A program made the position numbers and the translations under genes. From a bacterium (GTDB taxonomy: Bacteria > Bacillota > Bacilli > Lactobacillales > Streptococcaceae): a DNA stretch of 64,000 nucleotides. The DNA is taken from positions 1-64,000 of the forward strand of contig CAJNDO010000002.1 in NCBI GenBank assembly GCA_905221545.1, written 5' to 3'. The notes below the pieces were generated by a model. It searched no databases and was not told the origin of the DNA. It worked only from the letters and a program-made list of their open reading frames with translations. Shown here piece after piece: positions 55,784 through 64,000 of the stretch. Positions within the stretch are counted from its first letter, which is position 1. Every line of letters begins with the position of its first letter.

Positions 55784-56989
55784 TTATTTTTTACGGGCTG
55801 CTGCGTATTCGGCAACGGCAGTAAAGAGGACGTCTGTAGAAGAGTTGAGGGCTGTTTCACATGAGTCTTGGATGACCCCAATCACAAATCCAACCCCAAC
55901 AACTTGCATGGCAATATCGTTAGAAATACCAAAAAGGCTACAAGCAACTGGGATGAGAAGGAGGGAACCTCCCGCAATACCAGAAGCACCACAGGCTGAG
56001 ATAGCTGCTACTACACTGAGGACAAAGGCTGTCGCAAAGTCAACAGGGATTCCAAGAGTATTCACTGCAGCAAGGGTCAAAATGTTAATGGTAATCGCTG
56101 CTCCGGCCATGTTGATAGTAGAACCAAGTGGGATAGAAACAGAATAGGTATCTGGATCCAGTCCAAGGTCGTGACAAAGTTTCATGTTGACAGGGATGTT
56201 AGCTGCAGAACTACGAGTGAAGAAGGCTGTCACACCGCTGACACGCAAACATTTCCAAACGAGGGGATAAGGATTTCTCTTCATAAAGAGGAAGGCAATT
56301 AATGGATTGACTACTAGGGCCACAAAGAACATGGTTGTCACCAAGAGGGCAAGCAAGATTCCGTAGTTGGCTAGGCTTCCGATTCCTTTATCAGAAATGG
56401 TTTTGAAGACAAGTCCTAAGATTCCAAATGGAGCTAGGTTGATGATCCATTCTACAATTTTAGAAGTCACATCAGCCATAGTCTTGAGCAATTCTTTACT
56501 ATTTTTGCTTGCTTCTCTCATGGCAATCCCGAAAACAACTGCCCATGAGAGGATACCGATGTAGTTGGCTGTGACAAGGGCATTGACTGGATTGTCAACC
56601 AATTTGAGTAAGAGATTGCTGAGGACCTGTCCAATCCCATCTGGTGGAGCAATATCGGTATTAGCGCTATTTAGGGTAATTTCAACAGGGACGATGAAAC
56701 TTGCTAGTACAGCGATGAGGGCAGCGGCAAAAGTTCCTACCAAGTAAAGGAAGATAACCGTTTTCATATTGCTATCTTGTCCCTTTTGATGTTGGGAAAG
56801 GGCATTGGCAACGAGGGCAAAGACCAGAATCGGTGCGATGGCTTTGAGGCCACCAACAAAGAGATCTCCGAGCAGGCCAATTCCTGAAATGTTAGGAAGT
56901 GTCAGTCCTAGAGTTCCTCCAATAAGCATGCCAATCAAGATACGTTTGATCAGGCTTGCCTTATTCCAAGCATGAATGATTTTTTTCAT
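55784..56989 (-). CDS. sstT: Serine/threonine:sodium symporter
   Basis: A sodium-coupled carrier of the DAACS family that takes up serine and threonine. The 401 residues show the N-terminal [20 protein letters not shown] and family motifs [24 protein letters not shown] ([20 protein letters not shown]) and [14 protein letters not shown]. About eight helices and two re-entrant loops are expected. Glutamate transporters of the same family are an alternative, but the SstT-type length and C-terminal [16 protein letters not shown] favour SstT. Confidence 0.92.
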   Translation of the reverse strand: MKKIIHAWNKASLIKRILIGMLIGGTLGLTLPNISGIGLLGDLFVGGLKAIAPILVFALVANALSQHQKGQDSNMKTVIFLYLVGTFAAALIAVLASFIVPVEITLNSANTDIAPPDGIGQVLSNLLLKLVDNPVNALVTANYIGILSWAVVFGIAMREASKNSKELLKTMADVTSKIVEWIINLAPFGILGLVFKTISDKGIGSLANYGILLALLVTTMFFVALVVNPLIAFLFMKRNPYPLVWKCLRVSGVTAFFTRSSAANIPVNMKLCHDLGLDPDTYSVSIPLGSTINMAGAAITINILTLAAVNTLGIPVDFATAFVLSVVAAISACGASGIAGGSLLLIPVACSLFGISNDIAMQVVGVGFVIGVIQDSCETALNSSTDVLFTAVAEYAAARKK

Positions 56990-57019
56990 AACAATCTCCT
57001 TTGTTGTGTAATGTTTATG

Positions 57020-57048
57020 ATTATAGTATAAATATGAGCTAAAATCAA
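57020..57048 (-). promoter_or_regulatory. sstT promoter
   Basis: On the minus strand TTGATT (complement of 57043-57048), a 17-bp spacer and TATAAT (complement of 57020-57025). Confidence 0.72.
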
Positions 57049-57094
57049 GAATTTTCTGTCTATTTTTGAAATTATTTTTGAATATTTATGGAGA

Positions 57095-57122
57095 ATGACA
57101 GTTTATGAAAGTATGGTATAAT
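57095..57122 (+). promoter_or_regulatory. mscS-like gene promoter
   Basis: ATGACA (57095-57100), a 16-bp spacer and TATAAT (57117-57122) preceded by TGG. Confidence 0.7.
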
Positions 57123-57140
57123 AAATGAAAGGAGTTTTCT

Positions 57141-57707
57141 ATGCAAGAATTTATTCAAACCTACCTCAATAAGCTTGATATTACAGCGATTATCGAGAAT
57201 ATTTTGACCAAGCTACTTTCTCTGTTATTCCTGTTTTTGCTCTTTTATATAGCTAAGAAACTGCTTCATACCATGGTGCAGAGAATTGTCAAACCTTCTC
57301 TAAAAATGTCTCGCCACGATGTCGGGCGTCAGAAAACCATCTCACGTCTGTTAGAAAATGTGTTTAATTATACCCTTTATTTCTTTTTACTTTACTGTAT
57401 TTTGTCGATTTTAGGTTTGCCAGTTTCTAGTTTGCTTGCTGGAGCTGGGATTGCTGGGGTGGCTATTGGGATGGGGGCCCAAGGTTTTCTGTCTGATGTC
57501 ATCAATGGATTTTTCATCCTCTTTGAACATCAACTGGATGTGGGAGATGAGGTCGTTTTGACAAATGGTCCCATTACTGTATCGGGCAAGGTTGTCAGCG
57601 TCGGTATTCGAACAACGCAACTCAGAGGAGAAGATCAGGTTCTACACTTCGTTCCCAATCGGAATATCACTGTCGTCAGCAATTTCTCTCGGACAGACCA
57701 GGCCTGA
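57141..57707 (+). CDS. Small MscS-family mechanosensitive channel
   Basis: A membrane channel protein that would release solutes on hypo-osmotic shock. Two to three helices (LLSLLFLFLLFYIAKKLL, TLYFFLLYCILSILGLPV) precede the pore-lining helix with the Gly/Ala pattern LLAGAGIAGVAIGMGAQGFL. The beta-domain segment FEHQLDVGDEVVLTNGPITV follows. It has 188 residues and ends after FVPNRNITVVSNFSR, so the C-terminal vestibule domain of MscS (about 280 residues) is missing. This may be normal for the lineage or a truncation. Confidence 0.85.
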   Translation: MQEFIQTYLNKLDITAIIENILTKLLSLLFLFLLFYIAKKLLHTMVQRIVKPSLKMSRHDVGRQKTISRLLENVFNYTLYFFLLYCILSILGLPVSSLLAGAGIAGVAIGMGAQGFLSDVINGFFILFEHQLDVGDEVVLTNGPITVSGKVVSVGIRTTQLRGEDQVLHFVPNRNITVVSNFSRTDQA

Positions 57708-57726
57708 AATTTTAGCAGATTTATGG

Positions 57727-57732
57727 TACAAT
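57727..57732 (+). promoter_or_regulatory. corA extended -10
   Basis: TACAAT preceded by TGG begins 20 bp after the mscS-like stop. AAAGGAGAG then precedes the corA ATG. Confidence 0.6.
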
Positions 57733-57758
57733 AGAAAGAGTTTGGTAAAGGAGAGAAG

Positions 57759-58667
57759 ATGTTTTTAGAAAAACGGTTGGGCAATGGCTGTGCCTGGATT
57801 AACCTAGATTTGGACAAGTTGAAAAAACTAGAAGACCTTTCAGAAATCTACGGTTTGGACAAGGAAACCATTGAGTACGCACTGGATAGGAATGAGCGTG
57901 CCCACATGGATTATCACCGTGAAAATGGGACTGTGACCTTTATCTACAATGTCTTGAACTTGAAGAAGGACAAGGAATATTACGAAGCCTTTCCCATGAC
58001 CTTTATCGTGGAACATCGTCGCCTGATTACCATTAGTAATACCAAGAACGCCTATGTCATTGAACAGATGACCCGTTATCTGGAGAGTCATGACACGCTT
58101 TCGATTTACAAGTTTCTCTTTGCCAGTCTGGAAATCATCAGCAATGCCTACTATCCTGTCATCGAGCAGATGGACAAGAGTAAGGATGAGGTCAATGGTC
58201 TCTTGCGTCAGCGGACGACCAAGAAGAACCTCTTTGCCCTTTCCGACTTGGAAACCGGTATGGTTTATCTTACTGCGGCTGCCAAGCAAAATCGCATGTT
58301 GCTAGAGCATATTCAAGGGCATGCCCTTTATCGCAGTTTTAACGAGATTGAGAGAGAACAGTTTGATGATGCCATGATTGAGGCTCATCAGCTGGTATCC
58401 ATGACAGACTTGATTTCTCAAGTCCTCCAACAATTATCAGCATCTTACAACAACATCCTAAACAACAATCTGAATGATAATTTGACAACCTTGACCATCA
58501 TTTCAGTCTTGCTGGCTGTTTTGGCAGTCGTGACAGGCTTTTTCGGAATGAATGTTCCCCTACCTTTAACAGATGAGCCCCATGCTTGGCTCTACATCAG
58601 CTTGGCCAGTGCAGGTTTGTGGATTATCCTGTCATTATTACTAAGGAAAATTGCGAAAAAAAGTTAA
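57759..58667 (+). CDS. corA: CorA-family magnesium/divalent cation transporter
   Basis: A pentameric channel for magnesium or other divalent ions. The 302 residues have an N-terminal soluble domain and two C-terminal helices (LTIISVLLAVLAVVTGFFGM and LYISLASAGLWIILSLLL). The GMN signature at the pore mouth is intact (FFGMNVPLP). Cobalt or zinc specificity cannot be excluded. Confidence 0.9.
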   Translation: MFLEKRLGNGCAWINLDLDKLKKLEDLSEIYGLDKETIEYALDRNERAHMDYHRENGTVTFIYNVLNLKKDKEYYEAFPMTFIVEHRRLITISNTKNAYVIEQMTRYLESHDTLSIYKFLFASLEIISNAYYPVIEQMDKSKDEVNGLLRQRTTKKNLFALSDLETGMVYLTAAAKQNRMLLEHIQGHALYRSFNEIEREQFDDAMIEAHQLVSMTDLISQVLQQLSASYNNILNNNLNDNLTTLTIISVLLAVLAVVTGFFGMNVPLPLTDEPHAWLYISLASAGLWIILSLLLRKIAKKS

Positions 58668-58681
58668 GAAAAGGAGCCAGA

Positions 58682-59209
58682 ATGGCGATTGAAAATTACA
58701 TGCCAGATTTTGCTGTGGAAGCAGTCTACGATCTGACAGTCCCAAGCCTGCAGGCGCAGGGAATCAAGGCTGTTTTGGTCGATTTGGACAATACCCTCAT
58801 TGCTTGGAACAACCCTGATGGGACGCCAGAGATGAAGCAATGGCTACATGACCTTCGGGACGCGGGGATTCGCATTATCGTAGTGTCAAATAACACCAAA
58901 AAACGAGTTCAACGTGCAGTTGAGAAATTTGGGATTGATTACGTCTACTGGGCCTTGAAGCCCTTTACATTCGGAATAGACCGTGCTATGAAGGAATTTC
59001 ACTATGAGAAAAGTGAAGTGGTCATGGTGGGCGACCAGCTTATGACAGATATACGAGCAGCCCACCGTGCAGGCATTCGCTCGATTTTAGTCAAACCCTT
59101 GGTCCAACATGACTCTATCAAAACGCAGATTAACCGAGCTCGTGAGCGCCGTGTTATGCGAAAAATCACTGAAAAGTACGGACCGATTACATATAAAAAA
59201 GGAATTTAA
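58682..59209 (+). CDS. yqeG: YqeG-family HAD phosphatase
   Basis: A 175-residue HAD-IIIA phosphatase of unknown substrate, almost always next to yqeH in Firmicutes. The nucleophile is in VLVDLDNTLIAWN, motif II in IIVVSNNTKKRVQ and motif III in MVGDQLMTDIRAAHRAGI. I start at ATG 58682 because AAGGAG (58670-58675) precedes it. A longer in-frame version would run back into corA. Confidence 0.92.
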   Translation: MAIENYMPDFAVEAVYDLTVPSLQAQGIKAVLVDLDNTLIAWNNPDGTPEMKQWLHDLRDAGIRIIVVSNNTKKRVQRAVEKFGIDYVYWALKPFTFGIDRAMKEFHYEKSEVVMVGDQLMTDIRAAHRAGIRSILVKPLVQHDSIKTQINRARERRVMRKITEKYGPITYKKGI

Positions 59210-59211
59210 CT

Positions 59212-60318
59212 ATGGAAGAAATTCTCTGTATTGGTTGTGGAGCAACCATTCAGACGACAGACAAGGCTGGACTTGGATTTACTCCTCAGTCAGCACTTGA
59301 AAAAGGCTTGGAGACTGGAGAAGTCTATTGCCAACGCTGTTTCCGTCTCCGCCACTACAATGAAATCACAGATGTCCAGTTGACGGACGATGATTTCCTC
59401 AAGCTCTTGCACGAAGTGGGAGATAGTGATGCCTTGGTAGTCAATGTCATTGATATCTTTGACTTTAATGGCTCTGTCATCCCAGGCTTACCACGTTTTG
59501 TATCAGGAAATGATGTCCTCTTGGTTGGAAATAAAAAAGATATCTTGCCCAAGTCAGTTAAACCGGGCAAGATTAGCCAGTGGCTCATGGAACGTGCCCA
59601 CGAAGAAGGTCTTCGCCCAGTCGATGTCGTCCTAACTTCAGCACAGAATAAGCACGCTATTAAGGAAGTCATTGACAAGATTGAACACTACCGTAAGGGC
59701 CGTGATGTCTATGTGGTCGGTGTAACCAACGTTGGAAAATCAACTCTAATCAACGCTATTATCCAGGAAATTACGGGTGACCAGAATGTCATCACGACTT
59801 CGCGTTTCCCAGGGACAACCTTGGACAAGATTGAGATTCCGCTTGACGATGGATCTTATATCTACGATACACCGGGGATTATCCACCGTCACCAGATGGC
59901 ACATTACTTGACTGCTAAAAATCTCAAGTATGTCAGCCCTAAAAAGGAAATCAAGCCCAAAACCTATCAGCTTAACCCTGAGCAAACCCTGTTTTTAGGT
60001 GGTTTGGGACGCTTTGACTTTATATCAGGAGAAAAGCAAGGTTTCACAGCTTTCTTTGACAATGAACTCAAACTCCACCGTACCAAGCTAGAAGGCGCTA
60101 GTGCTTTCTATGACAAGCACCTCGGAACCCTGCTAACCCCACCAAATAGCAAGGAAAAAGAAGATTTCCCAAAACTAGTCCAACATGTCTTTAACATCAA
60201 GGACAAGACAGACCTAGTCATCTCAGGCCTAGGCTGGATTCGCGTAACAGGCACCGCCAAAGTCGCCGTCTGGGCACCCGAAGGCGTCGCCGTCGTCACA
60301 CGAAAAGCAATTATTTAA
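59212..60318 (+). CDS. yqeH: YqeH, ribosome-assembly GTPase
   Basis: A circularly permuted GTPase needed for 30S subunit assembly. The N-terminal zinc finger is CIGCGATIQ with YCQRCFRL. GTPase motifs occur in permuted order: G4 GNKKDIL first, then G1 GVTNVGKSTLIN and G3 DTPG. It has 368 residues. The gene starts 2 bp after yqeG, so the two are co-expressed. Confidence 0.95.
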   Translation: MEEILCIGCGATIQTTDKAGLGFTPQSALEKGLETGEVYCQRCFRLRHYNEITDVQLTDDDFLKLLHEVGDSDALVVNVIDIFDFNGSVIPGLPRFVSGNDVLLVGNKKDILPKSVKPGKISQWLMERAHEEGLRPVDVVLTSAQNKHAIKEVIDKIEHYRKGRDVYVVGVTNVGKSTLINAIIQEITGDQNVITTSRFPGTTLDKIEIPLDDGSYIYDTPGIIHRHQMAHYLTAKNLKYVSPKKEIKPKTYQLNPEQTLFLGGLGRFDFISGEKQGFTAFFDNELKLHRTKLEGASAFYDKHLGTLLTPPNSKEKEDFPKLVQHVFNIKDKTDLVISGLGWIRVTGTAKVAVWAPEGVAVVTRKAII

Positions 60319-60530
60319 AACAAAATCGCTGAGCGAACAAAGTGAGCTCATATAGCGATAGTTATTGCCGTGGTGTCTTGCCAATCTGTAGATTGGCAAA
60401 GGGCACAATTGAGACCAAGGCTCAATGGTGAGGTCAGGAAATCCATTTTTCAAAGATGAGATCTTTGGAAAATTAGTTCCGACCGTCCCTCACCACCTAA
60501 AATAACTATCAAAAAACAAGGAAGAAAATT
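60319..60530 (+). other. Intergenic structured element between yqeH and yhbY
   Basis: About 210 bp with nested complementarity. ATAGTTATT (about 60357-60365) pairs with AATAACTAT (about 60502-60510), and GGTGAGG with CCTCACC inside. TTGCCAAT/ATTGGCAA and a near-perfect TCAAAGAT/ATCTTTGGA hairpin lie within. ATCGCT/AGCGAT flanks the left edge. It interrupts an otherwise compact gene run and may be a dispersed streptococcal repeat such as SPRITE, which I cannot confirm. Confidence 0.5.
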
Positions 60531-60842
60531 ATGTCATTAACATCAAAACAACGTGCCTTCCTCAACAGTCAGGCACACACCCTCAAACCTATCATCCAAA
60601 TTGGAAAAAATGGTCTCAACGACCAAATCAAAACAAGCGTCCGTCAAGCACTTGATGCTCGTGAATTGATTAAAGTAACGCTCTTGCAAAATACAGATGA
60701 AAACATCCACGAAGTAGCTGAAATCTTGGAAGAAGAAATCGGTGTGGATACAGTCCAAAAAATCGGACGCATTTTGATTTTGTTTAAACAATCTAGCAAG
60801 AAAGAAAATCGCAAGATTTCTAAAAAAGTCAAAGAAATCTAA
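60531..60842 (+). CDS. yhbY: YhbY/CRM-domain ribosome assembly RNA-binding protein
   Basis: A small RNA-binding protein associated with pre-50S particles. The 103 residues show the CRM fold start LTSKQRAFLNSQAHTLKPII and the GKNGLNDQIKTSVRQALDAR loop with the GxxG-like pattern. It lies between yqeH and nadD, the usual Firmicutes order. The structured intergenic element precedes it. Confidence 0.93.
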   Translation: MSLTSKQRAFLNSQAHTLKPIIQIGKNGLNDQIKTSVRQALDARELIKVTLLQNTDENIHEVAEILEEEIGVDTVQKIGRILILFKQSSKKENRKISKKVKEI

Positions 60843-60892
60843 AGAACTACTCCAAACAACTGTTTTTACAGAGAAATAAAGGAGACTAGCCT

Positions 60893-61522
60893 ATGGCAAT
60901 CGAATTATTGACTCCCTTTACCAAGGTAGAGTTGGAGCCAGAAATCAAGGAGAAAAAACGCAAGCAAGTCGGGATTTTAGGGGGGAATTTTAACCCTGTT
61001 CACAATGCCCATCTCATTGTTGCGGATCAAGTACGCCAGCAGTTGGGATTGGACCAGGTTCTGCTCATGCCTGAATACCAACCTCCTCACGTAGACAAAA
61101 AGGAAACCATCCCTGAGCACCACCGTCTCAAAATGCTTGAATTAGCGATTGAGGGAATAGAAGGTCTAGCTATTGAAACCATTGAATTGGAGCGCAAGGG
61201 CATTTCCTATACCTACGACACCATGAAGATTTTAACAGAGAAGAATCCAGATACGGATTATTACTTTATCATCGGTGCCGACATGGTGGACTATCTGCCT
61301 AAGTGGTACCGAATTGATGAACTAGTCGATATGGTTCAGTTTGTTGGGGTTCAGCGCCCACGCTACAAGGCAGGGACTTCTTATCCCGTTATCTGGGTGG
61401 ATGTGCCTCTCATGGATATCTCGTCCAGCATGGTGCGTGACTTCCTTGCCCAAGGTCGGAAACCCAACTTTCTCCTACCTCAGCCAGTGCTAGACTACAT
61501 CGAGAAGGAGGGGCTCTACTGA
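60893..61522 (+). CDS. nadD: Nicotinate-nucleotide adenylyltransferase
   Basis: It makes deamido-NAD from nicotinate mononucleotide and ATP. The nucleotide motif [20 protein letters not shown] and the [16 protein letters not shown] motif are present. It has 209 residues with an N-terminal extension of about 25 before the core, as in other streptococci. The stop overlaps the yqeK start by one base. Confidence 0.95.
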   Translation: MAIELLTPFTKVELEPEIKEKKRKQVGILGGNFNPVHNAHLIVADQVRQQLGLDQVLLMPEYQPPHVDKKETIPEHHRLKMLELAIEGIEGLAIETIELERKGISYTYDTMKILTEKNPDTDYYFIIGADMVDYLPKWYRIDELVDMVQFVGVQRPRYKAGTSYPVIWVDVPLMDISSSMVRDFLAQGRKPNFLLPQPVLDYIEKEGLY

Positions 61523-62115
61523 TGGCCTATCAAGACTATATCAACTGCTCTCGCGAGGCTTTGTTGGAAAAAATGGCAGAGCTTCTACCTGAAAAACGTT
61601 TAACCCACTGCTTGGGTGTAGAGCGTGCAGCCATAGAATTAGCAGAGAGATTCGGAGTCGATACCGAGAAAGCAGGACTAGCAGGTCTTCTTCATGACTA
61701 TGCTAAAAAGCTGTCAGATCAGGAATTTTTGGATTTGATTGACCGTTATCAGCTAGATCCTGACCTCAAAAACTGGGGCAATAATGTCTGGCATGGCATG
61801 GTTGGCATCTACAAGATTCAGGAAGATTTGAAATTACAAGACTCTGAAATTCTGCGAGCCATTGAAATCCATACAGTCGGTGCTGGTCAGATGACAGACC
61901 TAGACAAAGTCATCTACGTTGCAGACTATATCGAGCATAACCGTGCCTTTCCAGGAGTAGATGTGGCGCGTGAAATTGCTGAGCTATCGCTCAATAAGGC
62001 AGTGGCCTACGAAACAACTCGTACCGTGGAGCATCTAGCTTATCAGGGATTTCCCATCTATCCCCAAACCCTTGAAACCTATAACGCCTTTGTGTACTAT
62101 TTGAAAGAGGACTAA
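61522..62115 (+). CDS. yqeK: YqeK, HD-domain bis(5'-nucleosyl)-tetraphosphatase
   Basis: An HD-domain phosphohydrolase that in related bacteria splits Ap4A symmetrically. The metal-binding histidines and aspartates lie in [34 protein letters not shown] and [20 protein letters not shown], the last followed by ADYIEHNR. The 197 residues fit. It is flanked by nadD and rsfS, with no gap to either. Confidence 0.93.
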   Translation: MAYQDYINCSREALLEKMAELLPEKRLTHCLGVERAAIELAERFGVDTEKAGLAGLLHDYAKKLSDQEFLDLIDRYQLDPDLKNWGNNVWHGMVGIYKIQEDLKLQDSEILRAIEIHTVGAGQMTDLDKVIYVADYIEHNRAFPGVDVAREIAELSLNKAVAYETTRTVEHLAYQGFPIYPQTLETYNAFVYYLKED

Positions 62116-62469
<354 letters not shown>

Positions 62470-62579
62470 AAGACGAACTCAGTTGTAGCCAACTGGGTTT
62501 TATTTGCTTATTTTAGAAAATTGGATAGAAAGGTATAGGGCGAGTGGTGTTTGCCATGGAGGCTCTTGGTATCATGATT

Positions 62580-63320
62580 ATGGCAACTTATGAAACCTTT
62601 GCGGCTGTTTACGATGCTGTGATGGATGATAGTTTATACGATAAATGGACGGATTTTTCTCTGCGTCATTTGCCTAAGACCAAGGAGAGAAAGAAGCTCT
62701 TGGAATTGGCTTGTGGGACAGGCATCCAGTCTGTTCGCTTTTCTCAGGCTGGTTTTGATGTGACTGGACTTGACTTGAGCGCAGATATGCTGAAGATTGC
62801 TGAGAAGAGAGCGACTTCAGCCAAGCAAAAGATTGATTTTATTGAAGGCAATATGTTGGATTTGTCCAAGGTGGGTCAATACGACTTTGTCACTTGTTAT
62901 TCGGACTCTATCTGCTACATGCAGGATGAGGTGGAGGTAGGAGACGTCTTTAAGGAAGTGTATAATGCCCTCAATGAAGATGGAGTTTTCATCTTTGATG
63001 TGCATTCGACCTATCAGACGGATGAGGTTTTTCCAGGCTATTCCTATCATGAAAATGCGGAAGATTTCGCCATGCTCTGGGATACCTACGAGGATGCGGC
63101 GCCTCACTCCATTGTGCATGAGCTGACATTCTTTATCAAGGAAGCGGATGGTTCCTTTAGTCGCCACGATGAAGTGCATGAGGAGCGGACCTATGAGGTC
63201 TTGACCTATGATATCTTGTTGGAACAGGCTGGATTCAAGTCTTTCAAACTCTATGCAGACTTTGAGGACAAGGAGCCAACAGAGACAAGTACCCGTTGGT
63301 TTTTTGTGTGTGAGAAGTAA
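62580..63320 (+). CDS. SAM-dependent class I methyltransferase (YqeM-like)
   Basis: A predicted small-molecule methyltransferase of the YqeM group, often found after rsfS in Firmicutes. Motif I is LLELACGTGIQSVRF, and then FDVTGLDLSADMLKIAEKRA. The substrate is unknown. The start is uncertain: ATG 62580 gives 246 residues beginning MATYETFAAVYDAVMDD, ATG 62574 is two codons earlier with GGAGG (62558-62562) nearer, and GTG 62544 is in frame. Confidence 0.83.
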   Translation: MATYETFAAVYDAVMDDSLYDKWTDFSLRHLPKTKERKKLLELACGTGIQSVRFSQAGFDVTGLDLSADMLKIAEKRATSAKQKIDFIEGNMLDLSKVGQYDFVTCYSDSICYMQDEVEVGDVFKEVYNALNEDGVFIFDVHSTYQTDEVFPGYSYHENAEDFAMLWDTYEDAAPHSIVHELTFFIKEADGSFSRHDEVHEERTYEVLTYDILLEQAGFKSFKLYADFEDKEPTETSTRWFFVCEK

Positions 63321-63360
63321 ACCAAATATTGTTAATCTTATGCTTAGGAGGTAAGGGAAA

Positions 63361-64000
63361 ATGAATATACCAGTACCATTTGGTGATATTCTTGAAAAAG
63401 AAGTAATTACCAATATACCCAAAATTTATCAAAAGTTAAAGCAAATTTATAAGGACTTACAGTTTAAAACAGAAGAGGAGTTAGGTGTTGTTTATCAGAA
63501 CTATTTAAAATTTACTTATGATAAATATTCTAAAGTTAAAACATTGCTTTATAAAAACGAAGGTAAGTTTATATATGATTTCTATGAACATGTTTATTTG
63601 AGTAGTGCTGATTTAGAAAAGCTAGAAACTGATAATACTGAGCAGATTTTTAATAAGTCGTCTAATATTATTTTGACAGGAACTGGTGGGATTGGTAAAT
63701 CAATGCTTGTAAAACATATTTTTATCAACCAAATACAACAAGCTACATCAATTCCAATCTTTATTGAATTAAAATCTCTTAATGATTTTGAGTTTTTGGA
63801 CAATAGGTTAATTGATTTTATTTATCAAGAGATTCGAAACCATCATTTAGATTTAGAAAAGCAATATTTTGAGGTGACTTTAAATGCTGGAAGATATACA
63901 ATAATTTTTGACGGATTAGACGAAGTAAATCCGTCAAAACGTTCGTGGTTGGATAGAGAGATTAAAGAGTTTGTAACTTTATACAATGAAAATCGGTATG
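63361..64000 (+). CDS. NACHT-type P-loop NTPase, 5' part (gene runs off the right edge)
   Basis: The open frame starts at ATG 63361, 9 bp after AGGAGG (63346-63351), and continues for 213 codons to the window end with no stop. An N-terminal helical region of about 100 residues (NIPVPFGDILEKEVITNIPK onward) is followed by the P-loop ILTGTGGIGKSMLVKHIF (about 104-121). The Walker B-like segment is YTIIFDGLDEVNPSKR. This is the NACHT/STAND layout of bacterial NACHT proteins, some of which are anti-phage sensors. The region is AT-rich compared with its neighbours. The C-terminal sensor/effector is outside the window, so a defence role is inference. Confidence 0.82.
   Translation, partial: MNIPVPFGDILEKEVITNIPKIYQKLKQIYKDLQFKTEEELGVVYQNYLKFTYDKYSKVKTLLYKNEGKFIYDFYEHVYLSSADLEKLETDNTEQIFNKSSNIILTGTGGIGKSMLVKHIFINQIQQATSIPIFIELKSLNDFEFLDNRLIDFIYQEIRNHHLDLEKQYFEVTLNAGRYTIIFDGLDEVNPSKRSWLDREIKEFVTLYNENRY

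Noticed and set aside
62817..63422. A 201-codon minus-strand frame opposite the methyltransferase gene
   Set aside because: The plus-strand frame has clear methyltransferase motifs, and the antisense frame has none.

Overview
The window is a chromosomal segment from a Mitis-group Streptococcus (S. pneumoniae / S. mitis / S. pseudopneumoniae complex). Supporting signs are a CbpJ-like choline-binding protein next to the mevalonate operon, the liaFSR set, an A-C type BOX repeat after tig, and the complete fabM-fabT-fabH-acpP-fabK-DGF-accB-fabZ-accCDA locus with streptococcal FabT boxes. Against my memory of S. pneumoniae TIGR4 the order differs in two places. No mannitol operon lies between the alkylation-repair gene and tig, and prfC is followed by the sstT/mscS/corA/yqeG-yqeH-yhbY-nadD-yqeK-rsfS block, which I remember at a distant locus. 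A non-reference lineage or S. mitis is therefore likely. No tRNA, rRNA or CRISPR array was seen.

Layout. 1-823: 3' end of an IS3-family element. 913-1854: cbpJ. 1977-5778: mevalonate-to-IPP/DMAPP operon (mvaK1, mvaD, mvaK2, fni). 5855-8847: liaFSR envelope-stress genes plus an AlkD-like repair gene. 8940-17729: housekeeping genes (tig, recD2, lepB, rnhC, zapA, cvpA-like, mutS2) with a BOX element. 17782-24104: a surface-protein island holding an Rgg-type regulator, two tandem choline-binding proteins, a membrane-anchored protein and a lipoprotein. The promoter region ahead of the choline-binding pair has a 16-G tract, two near-identical direct repeats and a perfect CiaR-type box. 24105-27500: glycine riboswitch and Na+/alanine(glycine) symporter, an AhpD-like protein and a TDT-family anion channel. 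27600-31250: an AT-rich, probably acquired TetR-ABC-DUF1648-GntR module, followed by an ISL3 remnant.

31909-35135 (minus strand): T-box-controlled serS, a DUF956 gene and aspartokinase. 35345-45903: the type II fatty-acid synthesis and acetyl-CoA carboxylase cluster, with FabT boxes before fabT and fabK. 46015-52007 (minus strand): efp-asp23-nusB, a CcpA-site-preceded butanediol-type dehydrogenase, and gatCAB. 52160-52480: a short unannotated locus encoding a 33-residue holin-like peptide inside a structured transcript, a good type I toxin candidate. 52674-54218: prfC, followed by an unusual array of perfect hairpins in two diverged repeat units (54228-54604). 54765-63320: an ArAE-type membrane protein, sstT, mscS-like, corA, then the yqeG-yqeH-yhbY-nadD-yqeK-rsfS-methyltransferase run (ribosome assembly and NAD synthesis). 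At the right edge (63361 onward) an AT-rich gene begins whose first 213 codons carry a NACHT-type P-loop. It looks like the start of a bacterial NACHT/STAND protein, a family with known anti-phage members, and is the best lead for a defence locus beyond the window.

Housekeeping functions are secure from motif and synteny. Functions in the surface island, the ABC module, the small RNA/toxin locus and the NACHT gene are inferences.
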